64,000 nucleotides of DNA, taken from Streptomyces sp. P3. GTDB taxonomy: Bacteria; Actinomycetota; Actinomycetes; Streptomycetales; Streptomycetaceae. The notes beneath the pieces are model-generated. The model worked only from the letters and a program-made list of their open reading frames with translations. It made no database searches and was not told the DNA's origin. How positions within the stretch are numbered: the first letter of the stretch is position 1; each line of letters starts with the position of its first letter. The position numbers and the translations under genes are program-made. The DNA lies in contig JAFEKX020000001.1 in assembly GCA_016893485.2 (NCBI GenBank), forward strand, positions 5,845,501 to 5,909,500. Reading direction: 5' to 3'. Below are positions 29,108 through 39,043 of this stretch, piece after piece.

Positions 29108-29183
29108 GGTCGCGCAGTTCCCCGCGCCCCTAAAAGCTTAAAAACGCAGGCCGGCCGTGTTCTTTCAGGGGCGCGGGGAACTG
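29108..29183. repeat. dispersed Streptomyces repeat, inverted pair
   Basis: CAGTTCCCCGCGCCCCT (29115-29131) and its perfect complement AGGGGCGCGGGGAACTG (29167-29183) flank a 35-base AT-richer loop. The same 17-mer occurs at 40011-40027 and 62206-62222. It is a common intergenic element of Streptomyces chromosomes and here may act as a bidirectional terminator between convergent genes. Confidence 0.85.
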
Positions 29184-29195
29184 GACATCCCGGAA

Positions 29196-29984
29196 TCAAA
29201 GGGACGCTATGACCCTGTCCGCCAGGATGTAGACGTTTTCCTGGCCGCACGCGAACGTCAACGTGTACGCGCCGGAGACGCCCGAGCCGCCCAGGAGGAA
29301 CGGGGTTTCGCCGGCGTGGAGGGCCGCGGCGAGGCGTTCGGCGGTTTCGCGGTGGCCGGGGGTCATGCAGAGGGTGGTGCCGTCGACGAAGACGTAGACG
29401 TCGAGGGTGCCGAGGGGACCGGGGCGGACGTCGGCCAGTTCCACGGCGGACTCGGCCAGCTCTTCCAAAGTCGCCACCGTGCGTTCGTGGTCGTTGGCCA
29501 CGGGTGACTGGGCCGGGACGAAGTCCGGGTGGGACGGGTGGCGGCGACGGGCCGCGGCCAGTTCCGGGGACTCGCCGGCGAACTCGTCGGCGTCCGCGGA
29601 CAGCTCGGTGACCGGCTCCAGCGGTTCGAGGCCCGCGAAGTCGCTCTGGCGGGGCAGGAACAGCTCACTGTCGGGCAGACCCAGCAGGGTCGGCACCTCC
29701 GTGTCGCGGGCTTCCTGGGCGGCCCAGAAGGCGCGCGCCTCGGCCAGTTCCCGCTCCCGCTCCTCGGCCAGCGCCTCGGCCACGGCGGCGCGTATCTCGT
29801 CCGCGTCGGTGTGGCTGCGTGCGGCGGGCACGAGCGCGCGCACGGCGGCGGCCCTGCCCTCGGCGAGTTCGGTGTGCAGGGCTGCCACCTGGCGACGGAG
29901 CACCAAGAGGGTGCGCAGGACGGCGACGCCCACGGCGCCAACGGCGGCCGTGGTGAGCAGCAAAGCGATCGGCATGGCGCTCAC
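29196..29984 (-). CDS. membrane-anchored hypothetical protein
   Basis: Seen: an intact frame of 262 residues from GTG 29984 behind GGGAG (ATG 29975 possible). One N-terminal membrane helix (PIALLLTTAAVGAVGVAVL) is followed by a coiled-coil stretch (RRQVAALHTELAEGR and EALAEERERELAEARAFWAAQ). An acidic linker leads to a compact C-terminal domain: LDVYVFVDGTTLCMTPGHRETAERLAAAL and ENVYILADRVIASL. The C-terminal block is conserved-looking but not a family I can name. Confidence 0.65.
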   Translation of the reverse strand: MSAMPIALLLTTAAVGAVGVAVLRTLLVLRRQVAALHTELAEGRAAAVRALVPAARSHTDADEIRAAVAEALAEERERELAEARAFWAAQEARDTEVPTLLGLPDSELFLPRQSDFAGLEPLEPVTELSADADEFAGESPELAAARRRHPSHPDFVPAQSPVANDHERTVATLEELAESAVELADVRPGPLGTLDVYVFVDGTTLCMTPGHRETAERLAAALHAGETPFLLGGSGVSGAYTLTFACGQENVYILADRVIASL

Positions 29985-30179
29985 TGACGTACTCCCGGTT
30001 CAAAGTCGACCCCGACTTCCTACATCAGCTTGAAGGGCGGACTAACCAGCTGTCAGTGCGTAACGTCACGAAACGGGCAGGACTTTGGGCCCGATGTTTG
30101 GTGGTGAAACGGCCCTGACCTGGGGAAATCCCTCTTCGAAGGGAGATAGGTCACATCCTGGGGAGATTGGATCACAAAT

Positions 30180-30216
30180 CGGCCCAGAACCCAGGTGGTT
30201 GCTGGGTTCCGGGCCG
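30180..30216 (-). terminator. terminator of the thiolase gene
   Basis: On the minus strand CGGCCCGGAACCCAG pairs with CTGGGTTCTGGGCCG (one mismatch), about 40 bases after the thiolase stop. Confidence 0.7.
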
Positions 30217-30256
30217 AAAGGTGACGCAAAGTTCCCGTACGGCTACGGGGAGTTGA

Positions 30257-31475
30257 CTAGCTGAGGCGCTCGATGACCATCGCCATGCCCTGGCCGCCGC
30301 CGACGCACATCGTCTCCAGACCGAACTGCTTGTCGTGGAACTGGAGGGAGTTGATCAGCGTGCCGGTGATGCGGGCGCCGGTCATGCCGAAGGGGTGGCC
30401 GACGGCGATCGCGCCGCCGTTCACGTTCAGCTTCTCCAGCGGGATGTTCAGGTCGCGGTAGGACGGGATCACCTGGGCGGCGAACGCCTCGTTGATCTCG
30501 AACAGGTCGATGTCGTCGACGGTGAGCCCGGCGCGGCCCAGCGCCTGCTTCGACGCCTCGACCGGGCCGAGGCCCATGATCTCGGGGAGAGGCCGGAGAC
30601 ACCGGTTGACACGATCCGGGCCAGCGGGGTCAGGCCCAGCTCGCGGGCCTTGGTGTCGCTCATGATGACGACCGCGGCGGCGCCGTCGTTCAGCGGGCAG
30701 CAGTTGCCGGCCGTGACCATGCCGTCGGGGCGGAACACCGGCTTCAGGCCGGAGACGCCCTCCAGGGTGACGCCGGCGCGCGGGCCGTCGTCCTTCGACA
30801 CGACCGTGCCGTCGGGCAGCGTGACCGGGGTGATCTCGCGCTCCCAGAAGCCGTTCTTCAGGGCTTCCTCGGCGAGGTTCTGCGAGCGGACGCCGAACTC
30901 GTCCATGTCCTGGCGGGTGACGCCCTTGATCCGGGCGAGGTTCTCCGCGGTCTGGCCCATCGCGATGTACGGGTCGGGGAGCAGGCCGTCCTCACGCGGG
31001 TCGTGCCAGGTGGACCCCTCGGACGCGGCGGTGGCGGCGGTGCGGGCCTGTGCCTCGGCGAAGACCGGGTTGGTGGTGTCCGGGAGGCCGTCCGAGCTGC
31101 CCTTGGCGTAACGGGAGACCATCTCGACACCGGCCGAGATGAAGACGTCGCCCTCGCCGGCCTTGATGGCGTGCAGGGCCATGCGGCTGGTCTGCAACGA
31201 CGAGGAACAGTAGCGGGTGATCGTGCAGCCCGGCAGGTGGTCCATGCCCAGCTGTACGGCGACGATCCGGCCGAGGTTGTAGCCCTGCTCGCCGCCGGGG
31301 AGGCCGCAGCCGAGCATCAGGTCCTCGATGAGCTTCGGATCCAGCTCGGGGATCTTCGCGAGGGCGGCCTGGATGATCGTGGCGGTGAGGTCGTCGGGGC
31401 GCAGGTCCTTGAGGGAGCCCTTGACGGCGCGGCCGATGGGGAGCGGGCGGTCGAGACGATGACGGCTTCGGGCAT
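30257..31475 (-). CDS. acetyl-CoA acetyltransferase (thiolase)
   Basis: Seen: ATG 31475 (PEAVIVSTARSPIGRAVKGSLKDLRPDD). About 406 residues. The nucleophilic Cys is in YCSSSLQTSRMAL. The substrate/catalytic His motif is NVNGGAIAVGHPFGMTGAR, and the second Cys is in ETMCVGGGQGMAMV. It condenses or cleaves acetoacetyl-CoA (or longer 3-ketoacyl-CoA) in the cytosol. The subfamily is FadA/AtoB-like. One C is lost near 31456 (before IGRA) and one base near 30592. It stands alone with its own terminator. Confidence 0.93.
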
Positions 31476-31697
31476 CACGGCTCCATTGGCGTTCGTACGG
31501 GGACTGGCACGGCTTTCTTGGGAAGTTACCCGCACGTATGGCGCAGGTCACGGGGAACGCCGTGTGACCCTGACCGCAATTGTCTAAGCGCTTGCTTGGG
31601 CCCCGGCGGACGGGCGGGCGGTCGGATCGGCAGGGGTGCGCGGGCCGGCAGGGGCGGGCGGGCCCGGGGCTGCGCCCCAGGCCCCATCGGCCTGAAC

Positions 31698-31726
31698 GGC
31701 CTCGTCCTCAGACGCCGGACGGGCTG
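31698..31726. repeat. dispersed 29-bp repeat, copy 1
   Basis: The element starts GGCCTCGTCCTCAGACG and ends CCGGACGGGCTG. It matches copy 2 at 57724-57752 with a single difference. The last codons and stop of the SGNH hydrolase gene lie within it, so the element has become part of that coding region. Confidence 0.8.
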
Positions 31727-32744
31727 GAGGGTGCCGTGTCCGGCTCCGGCACCCGCCGCCTCTTCCGGCGCTTCAGCAGGGCCCACGGACCCCGGGGCCC
31801 CGTCGGCATCGCCGCCGTGACCTCCGTGCCCGGCTCCGAGGCCGCCTCAGCGGCGGCTCGCGCCACCGGCAGGAAGCCCTCGCGGCGGGACGCGTCCGGG
31901 CGGTCCTCGTCGGCCGGCCAGAGGCCCAGCGCGGCGCAGACGGTCGGGAGGACGGCCATGGCCGCCGTGGCGTAGCCCTCCGCGGAGGGGTGGAAGTTGT
32001 CCGGGCCGAACAGCTCACGCGGGTTCGCCGCGAACTCCGGGCCCAGCAGGTCGCCCAGCGACACCGTGCGCCCGCCCTGCTCGACCGTGCCGATCGTCTG
32101 GGCCGCCGCCAGCTGTCTGGACGCCCGGCGGGCCAGCCAGCGCAGGGGCTGCTGGACCTGCTCCACCGTCCCGAGGTCGGGACACGTGCCGACGACGACC
32201 TCGGCACCGGCCGTGCGCAGCCGTCGTACCGTCGCCGACAGATGGCGTACCGAGCGGGTCGGGTGCATGCGGTGGGTGACGTCGTTCGCGCCGATCATGA
32301 TCACGCAGACGTCCGGCACCCGGGTGGAGTCCGCGAGGGCCAGCGCCACCTGGCGGTCCAGGTCGTCGGACTGGGCGCCGGGGAGCGCCACGTTGTGCAG
32401 CTCGACCGGGCGTTCCGCGACCGCCGCGAGGCCCGAGGCGAGCAGCGCGCCCGGGGTCTGCGCCGCCCGGTGCACGCCCTGTCCCGCGGCCGTGGAGTCG
32501 CCGAGCATGGTCAGGCGCAGGGAGGTTCACCCGGGGTGTCGTAGGAATGGCCGTACCGGCCGTCGGCGCTGGGCACATGGTTGCTGCCCGGGCCGTGGCC
32601 GTTGCCCACATGCCGCTTCACGAACCGGACCTCGGCCAGCACCAGCCCGACGGCCGCCGCGCCCACCAGGCCGACCCCGCCACCGCCGTACGCCGCACCG
32701 GCCGCGATCCGCCGGGCCACCCGTGCCCTCGACATCCTCGTCAT
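31708..32744 (-). CDS. SGNH/GDSL hydrolase, membrane-anchored
   Basis: Seen: ATG 32744 (TRMSRARVARRIAAGAAYGGGG); ATG 32774 is possible. An N-terminal hydrophobic helix (GLVGAAAVGLVLAEV) precedes the catalytic domain. Block I is MLGDSTAAG (Ser), block III IGANDVTH (Asn), block V DNFHPSAEGY (Asp/His). This is a complete SGNH triad, so an extracellular or membrane-tethered esterase/lipase is likely. One C is lost near 32520, just before RLTMLGDS. The C-terminal tail is Arg/Pro-rich and ends inside a dispersed repeat. Confidence 0.87.
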
Positions 32745-33059
32745 ACGTCGCCGCCACCTCCTCTGAGCCGTCATCCACTCCTTGCCCCGAACAGCACGTC
32801 GCCCAATCTCAACAGGCGGTGAACGTGGATTCCGGGTGGCCCGCGGTCCGCCCGGCGGATTCTGCCGCGGGCGAGGACTCCGGCGCGCGCTCCCCGCCGT
32901 CCTCAAGGCGCCGACGTCCCCTCCGCCCCCGGCCGCACGCACCGGACCCCGCTCACCGGCACCCGCCGGCCCTGCGGATTCCCTGCGTACCGACCCCCGA
33001 ACGGGCCTTACGCTGACAGGACCATTCACGACACTTCTTTGCAGCAACCGGAGACAACG
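32745..33059. other. divergent region between SGNH hydrolase and CBS genes
   Basis: Two ribosome sites and presumably two promoters lie here. For CBS, a TACGCT -10 near 33009 would start transcription about 45 bases before the GTG. No other structure is seen. Confidence 0.4.
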
Positions 33060-34451
33060 GTGCAATTCCACGACTCGATGATCAGCCTCGTCGGCAACAC
33101 CCCGCTGCTGAGGCTCAACAGCGTGACCGCGGGTATCCAGGCGACCGTTCTGGCCAAGGTGGAGTACTTCAACCCCGGCGGATCCGTGAAGGACCGCATC
33201 GCGCTGCGCATGATCGAGGCGGCCGAGAAGAGCGGGGAGCTTCAGCCCGGCGGCACCATCGTCGAGCCGACCAGCGGAAACACCGGCGTCGGCCTCGCCA
33301 TCGTCGCCCAGCAGAAGGGGTACCACTGCATCTTCGTGTGCCCCGACAAGGTGTCCACGGACAAGATCAACGTGCTGCGCGCGTACGGCGCCGAGGTGGT
33401 CGTGTGCCCCACCGCCGTGGACCCCGAGCACCCGGACTCGTACTACAACGTCTCCGACCGCCTGGTCCGTGAGACGCCGGGTGCCTGGAAGCCGGACCAG
33501 TACTCCAACCCGAACAACCCCCTCTCCCACTACCACTCGACCGGCCCCGAGCTGTGGGACCAGACGGAGGGGAAGATCACCCACTTCGTCGCGGGTGTGG
33601 GCACCGGCGGGACCATCTCCGGCACCGGCCGCTACCTCAAGGACGCCAGCGACGGTGCCGTCCAGGTCATCGGCGCCGACCCCGAGGGGTCCGTCTACTC
33701 CGGCGGCTCCGGGCGGCCGTACCTCGTCGAGGGCGTCGGTGAGGACTTCTGGCCGACCGCCTACGACCGGACCGTCGCGGACGAGATCGTCCCCGTGTCC
33801 GACAAGGACTCCTTCCAGATGACCCGCCGGCTGGCCAAGGAGGAGGGCCTGCTCGTCGGCGGCTCCTGCGGCATGGCCGTCGTGGCAGCGCTGCGGGTCG
33901 CCGAGCGGCTCGGTCCTGACGACGTCGTGGTCGTCCTGCTTCCCGACAGCGGCCGCGGTTATCTGTCGAAGATCTTCAACGACGAGTGGATGGCCGACTA
34001 CGGCTTCCTGGAGGACGAGGGTCCCAGCGCCCGCGTCGCCGACGTCCTGAACGACAAGGTGCACGGCGCCATCCCGTCCCTCGTGCACATGCACCCGGAC
34101 GAGACCGTCGGCGAGGCCATCGAGGTGCTGCGCGAGTACGGCGTCTCGCAGATGCCGATCGTGAAGCCGGGCGCGGGTCACCCCGACGTCATGGCGGCGG
34201 AGGTCGTCGGCTCGGTCGTCGAACGGGAGCTGCTGGACGCCCTGTTCACCCAGCGCGCCTCGCTGACCGACCCGCTGGAGAAGCACATGTCGGCCCCGCT
34301 GCCCCAGGTCGGCTCCGGCGAACCGGTGGGCGACCTGATGTCCGTGCTGGGCGCCGCCGACGCGGCCATCGTCCTGGTCGAGGGCAAGCCCACCGGTGTC
34401 ATCAGCCGGCAGGACCTGCTGTCCTTCCTCGCCAAGGGCGGGAAGCAGTAG
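33060..34451 (+). CDS. cbs: cystathionine beta-synthase
   Basis: Seen: GTG 33060 behind GGAG; an in-frame TTG at 33039 is less likely. Intact, 463 residues. A fold-type II PLP domain has the Lys in NPGGSVKDRIA, the phosphate-side SGNTGVGLAI and VGTGGTISGTGRYLK. The C-terminal part has paired CBS domains (HMHPDETVGEAIEVLREYGVSQMP and MSAPLPQVGSGEPVGDLMSVL) ending SRQDLLSFLAKG. It condenses serine and homocysteine to cystathionine in reverse transsulfuration. No heme-binding N-terminal extension is present, as in other bacterial forms. Confidence 0.94.
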   Translation: MQFHDSMISLVGNTPLLRLNSVTAGIQATVLAKVEYFNPGGSVKDRIALRMIEAAEKSGELQPGGTIVEPTSGNTGVGLAIVAQQKGYHCIFVCPDKVSTDKINVLRAYGAEVVVCPTAVDPEHPDSYYNVSDRLVRETPGAWKPDQYSNPNNPLSHYHSTGPELWDQTEGKITHFVAGVGTGGTISGTGRYLKDASDGAVQVIGADPEGSVYSGGSGRPYLVEGVGEDFWPTAYDRTVADEIVPVSDKDSFQMTRRLAKEEGLLVGGSCGMAVVAALRVAERLGPDDVVVVLLPDSGRGYLSKIFNDEWMADYGFLEDEGPSARVADVLNDKVHGAIPSLVHMHPDETVGEAIEVLREYGVSQMPIVKPGAGHPDVMAAEVVGSVVERELLDALFTQRASLTDPLEKHMSAPLPQVGSGEPVGDLMSVLGAADAAIVLVEGKPTGVISRQDLLSFLAKGGKQ

Positions 34452-34835
34452 CGAACGTCCGGTGAACGGGCCGTGTCGACGGCGACTTTGCGGTTGCCCA
34501 CCGAAACGGTGGACTTCGCGGAAGTGGTACGAGGGCGTCACGTCCACGCAGCACACGCTTAACACGCGTCGTGCAGATTAGTGGGTGTCGGCAGGGCGGG
34601 AGCGGCCCCCGCCTCGCCGACACAAAAACGGCGTCACGGACCTCCGGAGCGGCTCCCGGACCTCCACCGACGCCTAGGACGCGCACGCCCGGCCCTGACC
34701 CGGCACGCGTCCCTCGCGGGGACCGCCGTCGTCCCGCCCTCCCGGCAACGGGGGTGCGGCGGTCCCCGCGCATAGCCTTTTCCCGGCTTCGTGCATTTCT
34801 CCGGGTTCTCACATTTTCTCCGGGCTCGTACGTTT
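34452..34835. other. 384-base gap after CBS gene
   Basis: No gene is seen. An imperfect long hairpin (GTGTCGGC ... GCCGACAC, 34584-34622) is followed by AAAAA, so a U tract is in the wrong place for a rightward terminator; it may serve leftward transcription. The stretch 34790-34830 has repeated TTTCTCCGGG(T/C)TC segments. Confidence 0.4.
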
Positions 34836-35426
34836 CTACGGTCCGGTGGGCCCCGTGGCGGCCCGGCCTCCCGGCGGCCCGTCCGTGCCGCCTCCGAGCG
34901 CGGCGAGGGCCTGTCGCACGGCGGCGGTCACCCTCGGATCGTGGGCGGCCTGACTCCCGTTGAGCGTGCGCGGGCTCAGCACCGGATTCGGGGCGGGGGT
35001 GGTGCGGGCGCCGGTCGCGCGCAGGATCGTCTCCAGGTGGTCTTCCGCGCCGTGCGAGTGGTAGCCGATGACCAGGCCGGTGGCGGGTTTTCCGGCGAGG
35101 GGCGAATCGTCGCGGGGGCGGGAGAGCCAGTCCAGGGCGTTCTTCAGGGCGGCCGAGATGCTGGCGTTGTTGACCGGGCTCAGGACCAGCAGACTGGCCG
35201 CCGAGCTGACCTGGGCCCGCAGCGCGGCCACACCGGGCGGTGCCGGATCGGTGTCCAAGTCCTCGTTGAACAGCGGCAGTTGGTCCAGGGCGGCGGCCAG
35301 GACCACCTCGTGTCCGGGATGGTTCTGCGCTACGGCCGCGTGGGCGACCTGAGTGGTGACGGCCTCGGCGCGCAGGCTTCCGGACAGGACCAGGGTGCGG
35401 TGACGGGCGGGAAGCGACGGTGACAT
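34836..35426 (-). CDS. NADPH-dependent FMN reductase
   Basis: Seen: an intact frame of 196 residues from ATG 35426. Flavodoxin-like fold: TLVLSGSLRAEAVTTQVAHA (FMN phosphate loop), LPLFNEDLD, then LLVLSPVNNASISAALKNALDWLSR, and GKPATGLVIGYHSHG. This is the NADPH:FMN/quinone reductase family (FMN_red). It follows the aldo/keto reductase gene by 39 bases on the same strand, so the two may form a redox operon. Confidence 0.85.
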   Translation of the reverse strand: MSPSLPARHRTLVLSGSLRAEAVTTQVAHAAVAQNHPGHEVVLAAALDQLPLFNEDLDTDPAPPGVAALRAQVSSAASLLVLSPVNNASISAALKNALDWLSRPRDDSPLAGKPATGLVIGYHSHGAEDHLETILRATGARTTPAPNPVLSPRTLNGSQAAHDPRVTAAVRQALAALGGGTDGPPGGRAATGPTGP

Positions 35427-35465
35427 GGCGGCGAAACTCCAGGGGAGGTCAGGGGAGGGAGCGGC

Positions 35466-36348
35466 TCAGCGGGCGGAGTCGGGGGAACCGGAGTCGGCGA
35501 TGGCGTCCAGCGTGTGCAGCGTCTCCGCTGACAGGCCGATCTCCGCGGCCGCGATGTTCTCGGCGAGGTGGGTGCGGGTGGAGGTGCCGGGGATCAGCAG
35601 GATCGTGGGGAGCGGTGCAGCAGCCAGGCCAGGGCGATCTGCCGCGGTGTGGCACCGAGGTCGGCGGCGACCTGCTCCAGCGCCTTGGCCTGCAGCGGCC
35701 GGAAGCCGCCCAGTGGCCAGAACGGTACGAACGCGATGCCCTGCTCGGCGCACCGGTCCACCAGGGCGTCGTCCTGCCGGAACGCGACGTTGTAGTGGTT
35801 CTGCACCGCGACCACCGGGGCGATGCTCCGCGCGGTTTCCACCTGTTCCGCGCTGACGTTGCTCACGCCCAGATTGCGGATCAGGCCCTGCTCGCGCAGT
35901 TCGGCCAGGACCGTGAACGGCTCGACGATGTCCTGCGCGGCCAGGGTGTCGGTCATCCGCAGATTCACCAGGTCCAGCACGTCGAGGCCCAGGTGGTCGA
36001 GGTTGTCGTGGACGGCCTGGACCAGCTCCGGCCGGGACAGCGCGGCGGGCCATCCGCGTTCGGCCGTGCGGCGCGCGCCGACCTTGGTGGCGATGTGCAG
36101 GCCCTCGCGATAGGGGTGCAGAGCCTGGCGGACCAGCTCGTTCACGAGGTGCGGGCCGTAGTAGTCGCTGGTGTCGAGATGCGTGATGCCCGCCTCGGCC
36201 GCGGTGCGCAGGACGGCCAGTGCCTCGTCGCGGTCGCGGGTGGGCCGTAGGCCATGGGACCGGCCAGCTGGAGGGCGCCGTAGCCGACGCGGGTCAGGGT
36301 CAGGGTGTCGGACAGGCGCAGGGTGCCGCCGGGAAGTGCGTCGCTCAT
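35466..36348 (-). CDS. aldo/keto reductase
   Basis: Seen: ATG 36348 six bases after AAGGAG. About 294 residues. Typical AKR order: GGTLRLSDTLTLTRVGYGALQLAG, the catalytic ITHLDTSDYYGPHLVNELV (Asp/Tyr), TKVGARR (Lys), and VQNHYNV (His region). It ends with the cofactor segment PGTSTRTHLAENIAA. It should reduce aldehydes or ketones with NADPH. Single C losses lie near 36242 and 35606. It is probably co-transcribed with the FMN reductase. Confidence 0.87.
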
Positions 36349-36527
36349 CGCGGGCTCCTTGGTGAGAACTCACTGGGGTGGGTGTCTCCACACTGCGGCC
36401 GCGATGACGGAACCAACAGTCGATCAGGTCGGATGTGCGCCGAACTTCCATCGGGGTGGATTCGAGCGTCCGGAAATTCCGTCATGGTGGGGACGGAGTG
36501 GCCGCTCGTGCGTCGGCGCGATGCCCG

Positions 36528-37532
36528 TCAGGCCGGGAGCAGACGGCCGGCGTGAAGGCGGGTCCCCGCCTGCTTGAGGCGGTGCAGGACCGGGACGACG
36601 TCGACCTGGTGGACCGCGTCGAGGGCGCCGACCTTGGTGGTGACGTAGGAGTAGAGGTCGTCCATCGTGCGGCAGGTGACGGTCACGACGAGGTTCGCGG
36701 AGCCGGTGACGGCCGCGGCGAAGGTGGTCTCGGGGTGGGCGGACAGGGCCTCGCCGGTGGCGTTCAGGCGGCCGGGGGCGACGGTGAGCCACAGGTAGGC
36801 GGGGGCGTGGAAGCCGAAGCGCGGGTAGGCGAGGTCCACCGCGACGCGCAGGGCGCCCGCCGCGAGCAGTTCCTCCAGGCGCGCGGAGACCCGGGACTTC
36901 GACCAGCCGCAGGCGCGGGCGAGTTCGACGACCCCGGCACGGCCGTCACGGGCGAGTTCGGCCAGCAGCGGGCCGTCCTGCTCGCGCGATACCCCCGCGG
37001 CCCCGGCGTCCTGGGCCGCCCCGCCGACGACGGCGCGCCGCTGCTGGTCGGAGACGTGCAGCGGCGCCGCCTGGTCCTCGGTGAGCGGGTCGTCGAAAGC
37101 GAGCCACTTGGCGCTGCCGCCCAGGTACATGTGCATGACCGCACACGCGTCGAAACCCAGCACCCTCGCCGTGCGCGGCAGGCGTTGCAGGACCGATCCG
37201 CCCTGGTCGCGGAGGCCGGTGTGGGTCTGGCAGACGATCTCGGAACCGCCGGAGGTGACGCTGACGTAGGCGGTGTCCTCGCGGGCGGCCAACGCGTCCG
37301 CGAGGGTGTCGGTGGCGTCGGGGCGGCAGCGGACCCGGACGAACCAGGTCTGGTCGCCGAGCAGCGCGTGGCTCGGCAGCGCGCGCACGCGGACGGCACC
37401 GTCGGCGACCAGGGCGCGGTAGCGGCGGGCCACGGTCTGCTCGGAGACCTCGGCCACCTCGGCGATCCGCCGGAAGGACGCCCGCCCGTCACGCAGCAGG
37501 CATTGAACGATCCGCCGGTCCGTGCGATCCAT
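36528..37532 (-). CDS. double-length Lrp/AsnC family regulator
   Basis: Seen: an intact frame of 334 residues. ATG 37532 follows a TACACT -10 by six bases, probably leaderless. Two complete units are present. The first has the HTH DRRIVQCLLRDGRASFRRIAEVAEVSEQTVARRYR and a ligand-binding RAM half. The second HTH begins DGPLLAELARDGRAGVVELARACG and is followed by another RAM domain (TTFAAAVTGSANLVVTV and DAVHQVDVVPVLHRLKQAG). Normal Lrp proteins are about 160 residues, so this is a tandem fusion. The ligand and targets are unknown. Confidence 0.88.
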   Translation of the reverse strand: MDRTDRRIVQCLLRDGRASFRRIAEVAEVSEQTVARRYRALVADGAVRVRALPSHALLGDQTWFVRVRCRPDATDTLADALAAREDTAYVSVTSGGSEIVCQTHTGLRDQGGSVLQRLPRTARVLGFDACAVMHMYLGGSAKWLAFDDPLTEDQAAPLHVSDQQRRAVVGGAAQDAGAAGVSREQDGPLLAELARDGRAGVVELARACGWSKSRVSARLEELLAAGALRVAVDLAYPRFGFHAPAYLWLTVAPGRLNATGEALSAHPETTFAAAVTGSANLVVTVTCRTMDDLYSYVTTKVGALDAVHQVDVVPVLHRLKQAGTRLHAGRLLPA

Positions 37533-37689
37533 GGCGGAAGTGTAGGGCGGCCGGGGGGCCGGCCTGGAGCTTCGGCCGCTGGGCGGGGGTCTGGGCGGGG
37601 GCGGTGGGCGGTGCCGGACTCGCCGGGCAGGGGGCCTGTTCGGCGTGGAAGCCGAAGGCTGTCCGCCGCGCAGGAGGTGACCGTGGAGG

Positions 37690-38126
37690 TCAGTCCTCCC
37701 AGTCGCTGTCCTGGGACGACTTGCGCCGACGGCCACCGAAGACCCCGGATTGGTCCGCACGGCCTGGACGACGTTCACGCCGACGATGCCGGCCCAGGCC
37801 ACCAGCAGGCCGGGGAGGTGGGCGATGCCGCCGCCGATCGCGGAGAGCGGGATCGCCAGGACCATGGAGACGATGCCGAAGCCGAAGCGTTCGCCCCAGG
37901 AGTCGGTGCCCTGGGGCGAACGGGAGCCGCGGGCGACCACCATCTGCTGCTCGGCCATCTGTCGTCGCACCCGGCGCTCCACCGCGCCGTCGATGCGCTG
38001 GTCGACCTTCTCCAGGAAGGAGTCGACCAGCGCCGACTCGTACTCGTCGCCCAGTTCCCTGCGCGCCTGCAGGGTGGCGTTGAGTTCCTTCTTGAGTTCG
38101 ACGTCGTGCGCGTCCATTCCCGTCAT
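37690..38126 (-). CDS. small integral membrane protein
   Basis: Seen: ATG 38126, seven bases after a TAACCT -10 on the minus strand, probably leaderless. About 145 residues: a charged coiled-coil N-terminus (HDVELKKELNATLQARRELGDEY, KVDQRIDGAVERRVRRQM). Two hydrophobic helices follow (FGIVSMVLAIPLSAIGGGIA and LPGLLVAWAGIVGVNVVQ). The basic-acidic tail is GRRRKSSQDSDWED. One G is lost near 37745, before that tail. A conserved actinobacterial family of unknown role. Confidence 0.78.
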
Positions 38127-38272
38127 GCGCATCAGGTTAGGGAGCCGTCGCCCCCGCTGCACTGGGGATAGCCCCCTGTTGGACGTGGGGTTCACCGGGA
38201 GTACCCCGAGCGACTCCTTCAGCGCGTGCGGAAGTCGGCGGGGAAGTGGGCTTGTGGTAGCGGGAGTTGGCG

Positions 38273-38934
38273 CTACGGCAGCAGGGTCACGAGGCCCGTG
38301 TCGAGGTCGAAGCGGGCCGCGACGACGTGCGCGGAGGTGAAGGCGGGGTCGGCGCGGATCGCGTCCCTGACCCAGGCCGTGTGGGCGGTCATCGTGTGCT
38401 CGGCCCAGTCGCCGGGCAGTGCGCGGGTGCGGCGCGCGGCCGGGGAGATCTCGTCGACCAGGAGCGCGAGATGGCCGGGGACGGGCGCGCCGGTCTCCAC
38501 GTGCGCGAGGGTCGCGGCGACCGCGCCGCAGCGCTCGTGGCCGAGCACCAGCACCAGGGGATGCGCAGTTCCTCGACGCCGTACTGGATGGAGGCGAGGA
38601 CCGCCTCGTCCAGGACCTCGCCCGCTGTCCTTATGCACAGCAGGTCGCCGAGGCCCTGGTCGAAGACCAGCTCGGGCGGCACCCGGGAGTCGACGCAGCC
38701 GACGATCACCGCGAACGGGTGTTGTGCGGCGGCCAGTTGGCGGCGCAGCCGGCGGCTCTCGTCAGGGTGGCGGGAGTGGTCGGTGGCGTAGCGGCGGTTG
38801 CCGTCCAGGAGTTCGGCGAGCGCGGCGGGGGCGGTGGTCGGGCGGGGGAGCGGATCGGCGGCGGCGGTCGCGGGGGCGGTGGCCAGCGCGCCGACGGCGG
38901 TGGCCGTCAGGAAGGCCCTGCGGTTGGAGGCCAT
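38273..38934 (-). CDS. beta-carbonic anhydrase with Tat-like signal
   Basis: Seen: ATG 38934 behind GAGGAA. The signal is a twin-Arg NRRAFLTATAVGALATAPA, so it is exported folded. The catalytic part has VGCVDSRVPPELVFDQGLGDLL (zinc Cys, Asp-Arg dyad) and LVLGHERCGAVAAT (zinc His and Cys). About 220 residues in total. It interconverts CO2 and bicarbonate outside the membrane. One C is lost near 38559, just before the LVLVLGHERC strand. Confidence 0.9.
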
Positions 38935-39043
38935 GCGGTTCCTCAGGTGGTGAGCGTTTCATCACCCTACGCATGTCGTCCGTCACCCTGAGTGTTCGTT
39001 TAACGACACTTGGCTGATTCCGCGTCAGATCATCGACCGGGCA

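Noticed and set aside
32511..34565. 684-codon minus-strand frame across the CBS gene
   Set aside because: Most is the mirror frame of the intact CBS gene; only its final part (32520-32744) is real, as the N-terminus of the SGNH hydrolase.
34584..34622. Rightward Rho-independent terminator after CBS
   Set aside because: The following A tract gives no U tract in that direction; the hairpin is only described in the gap entry.
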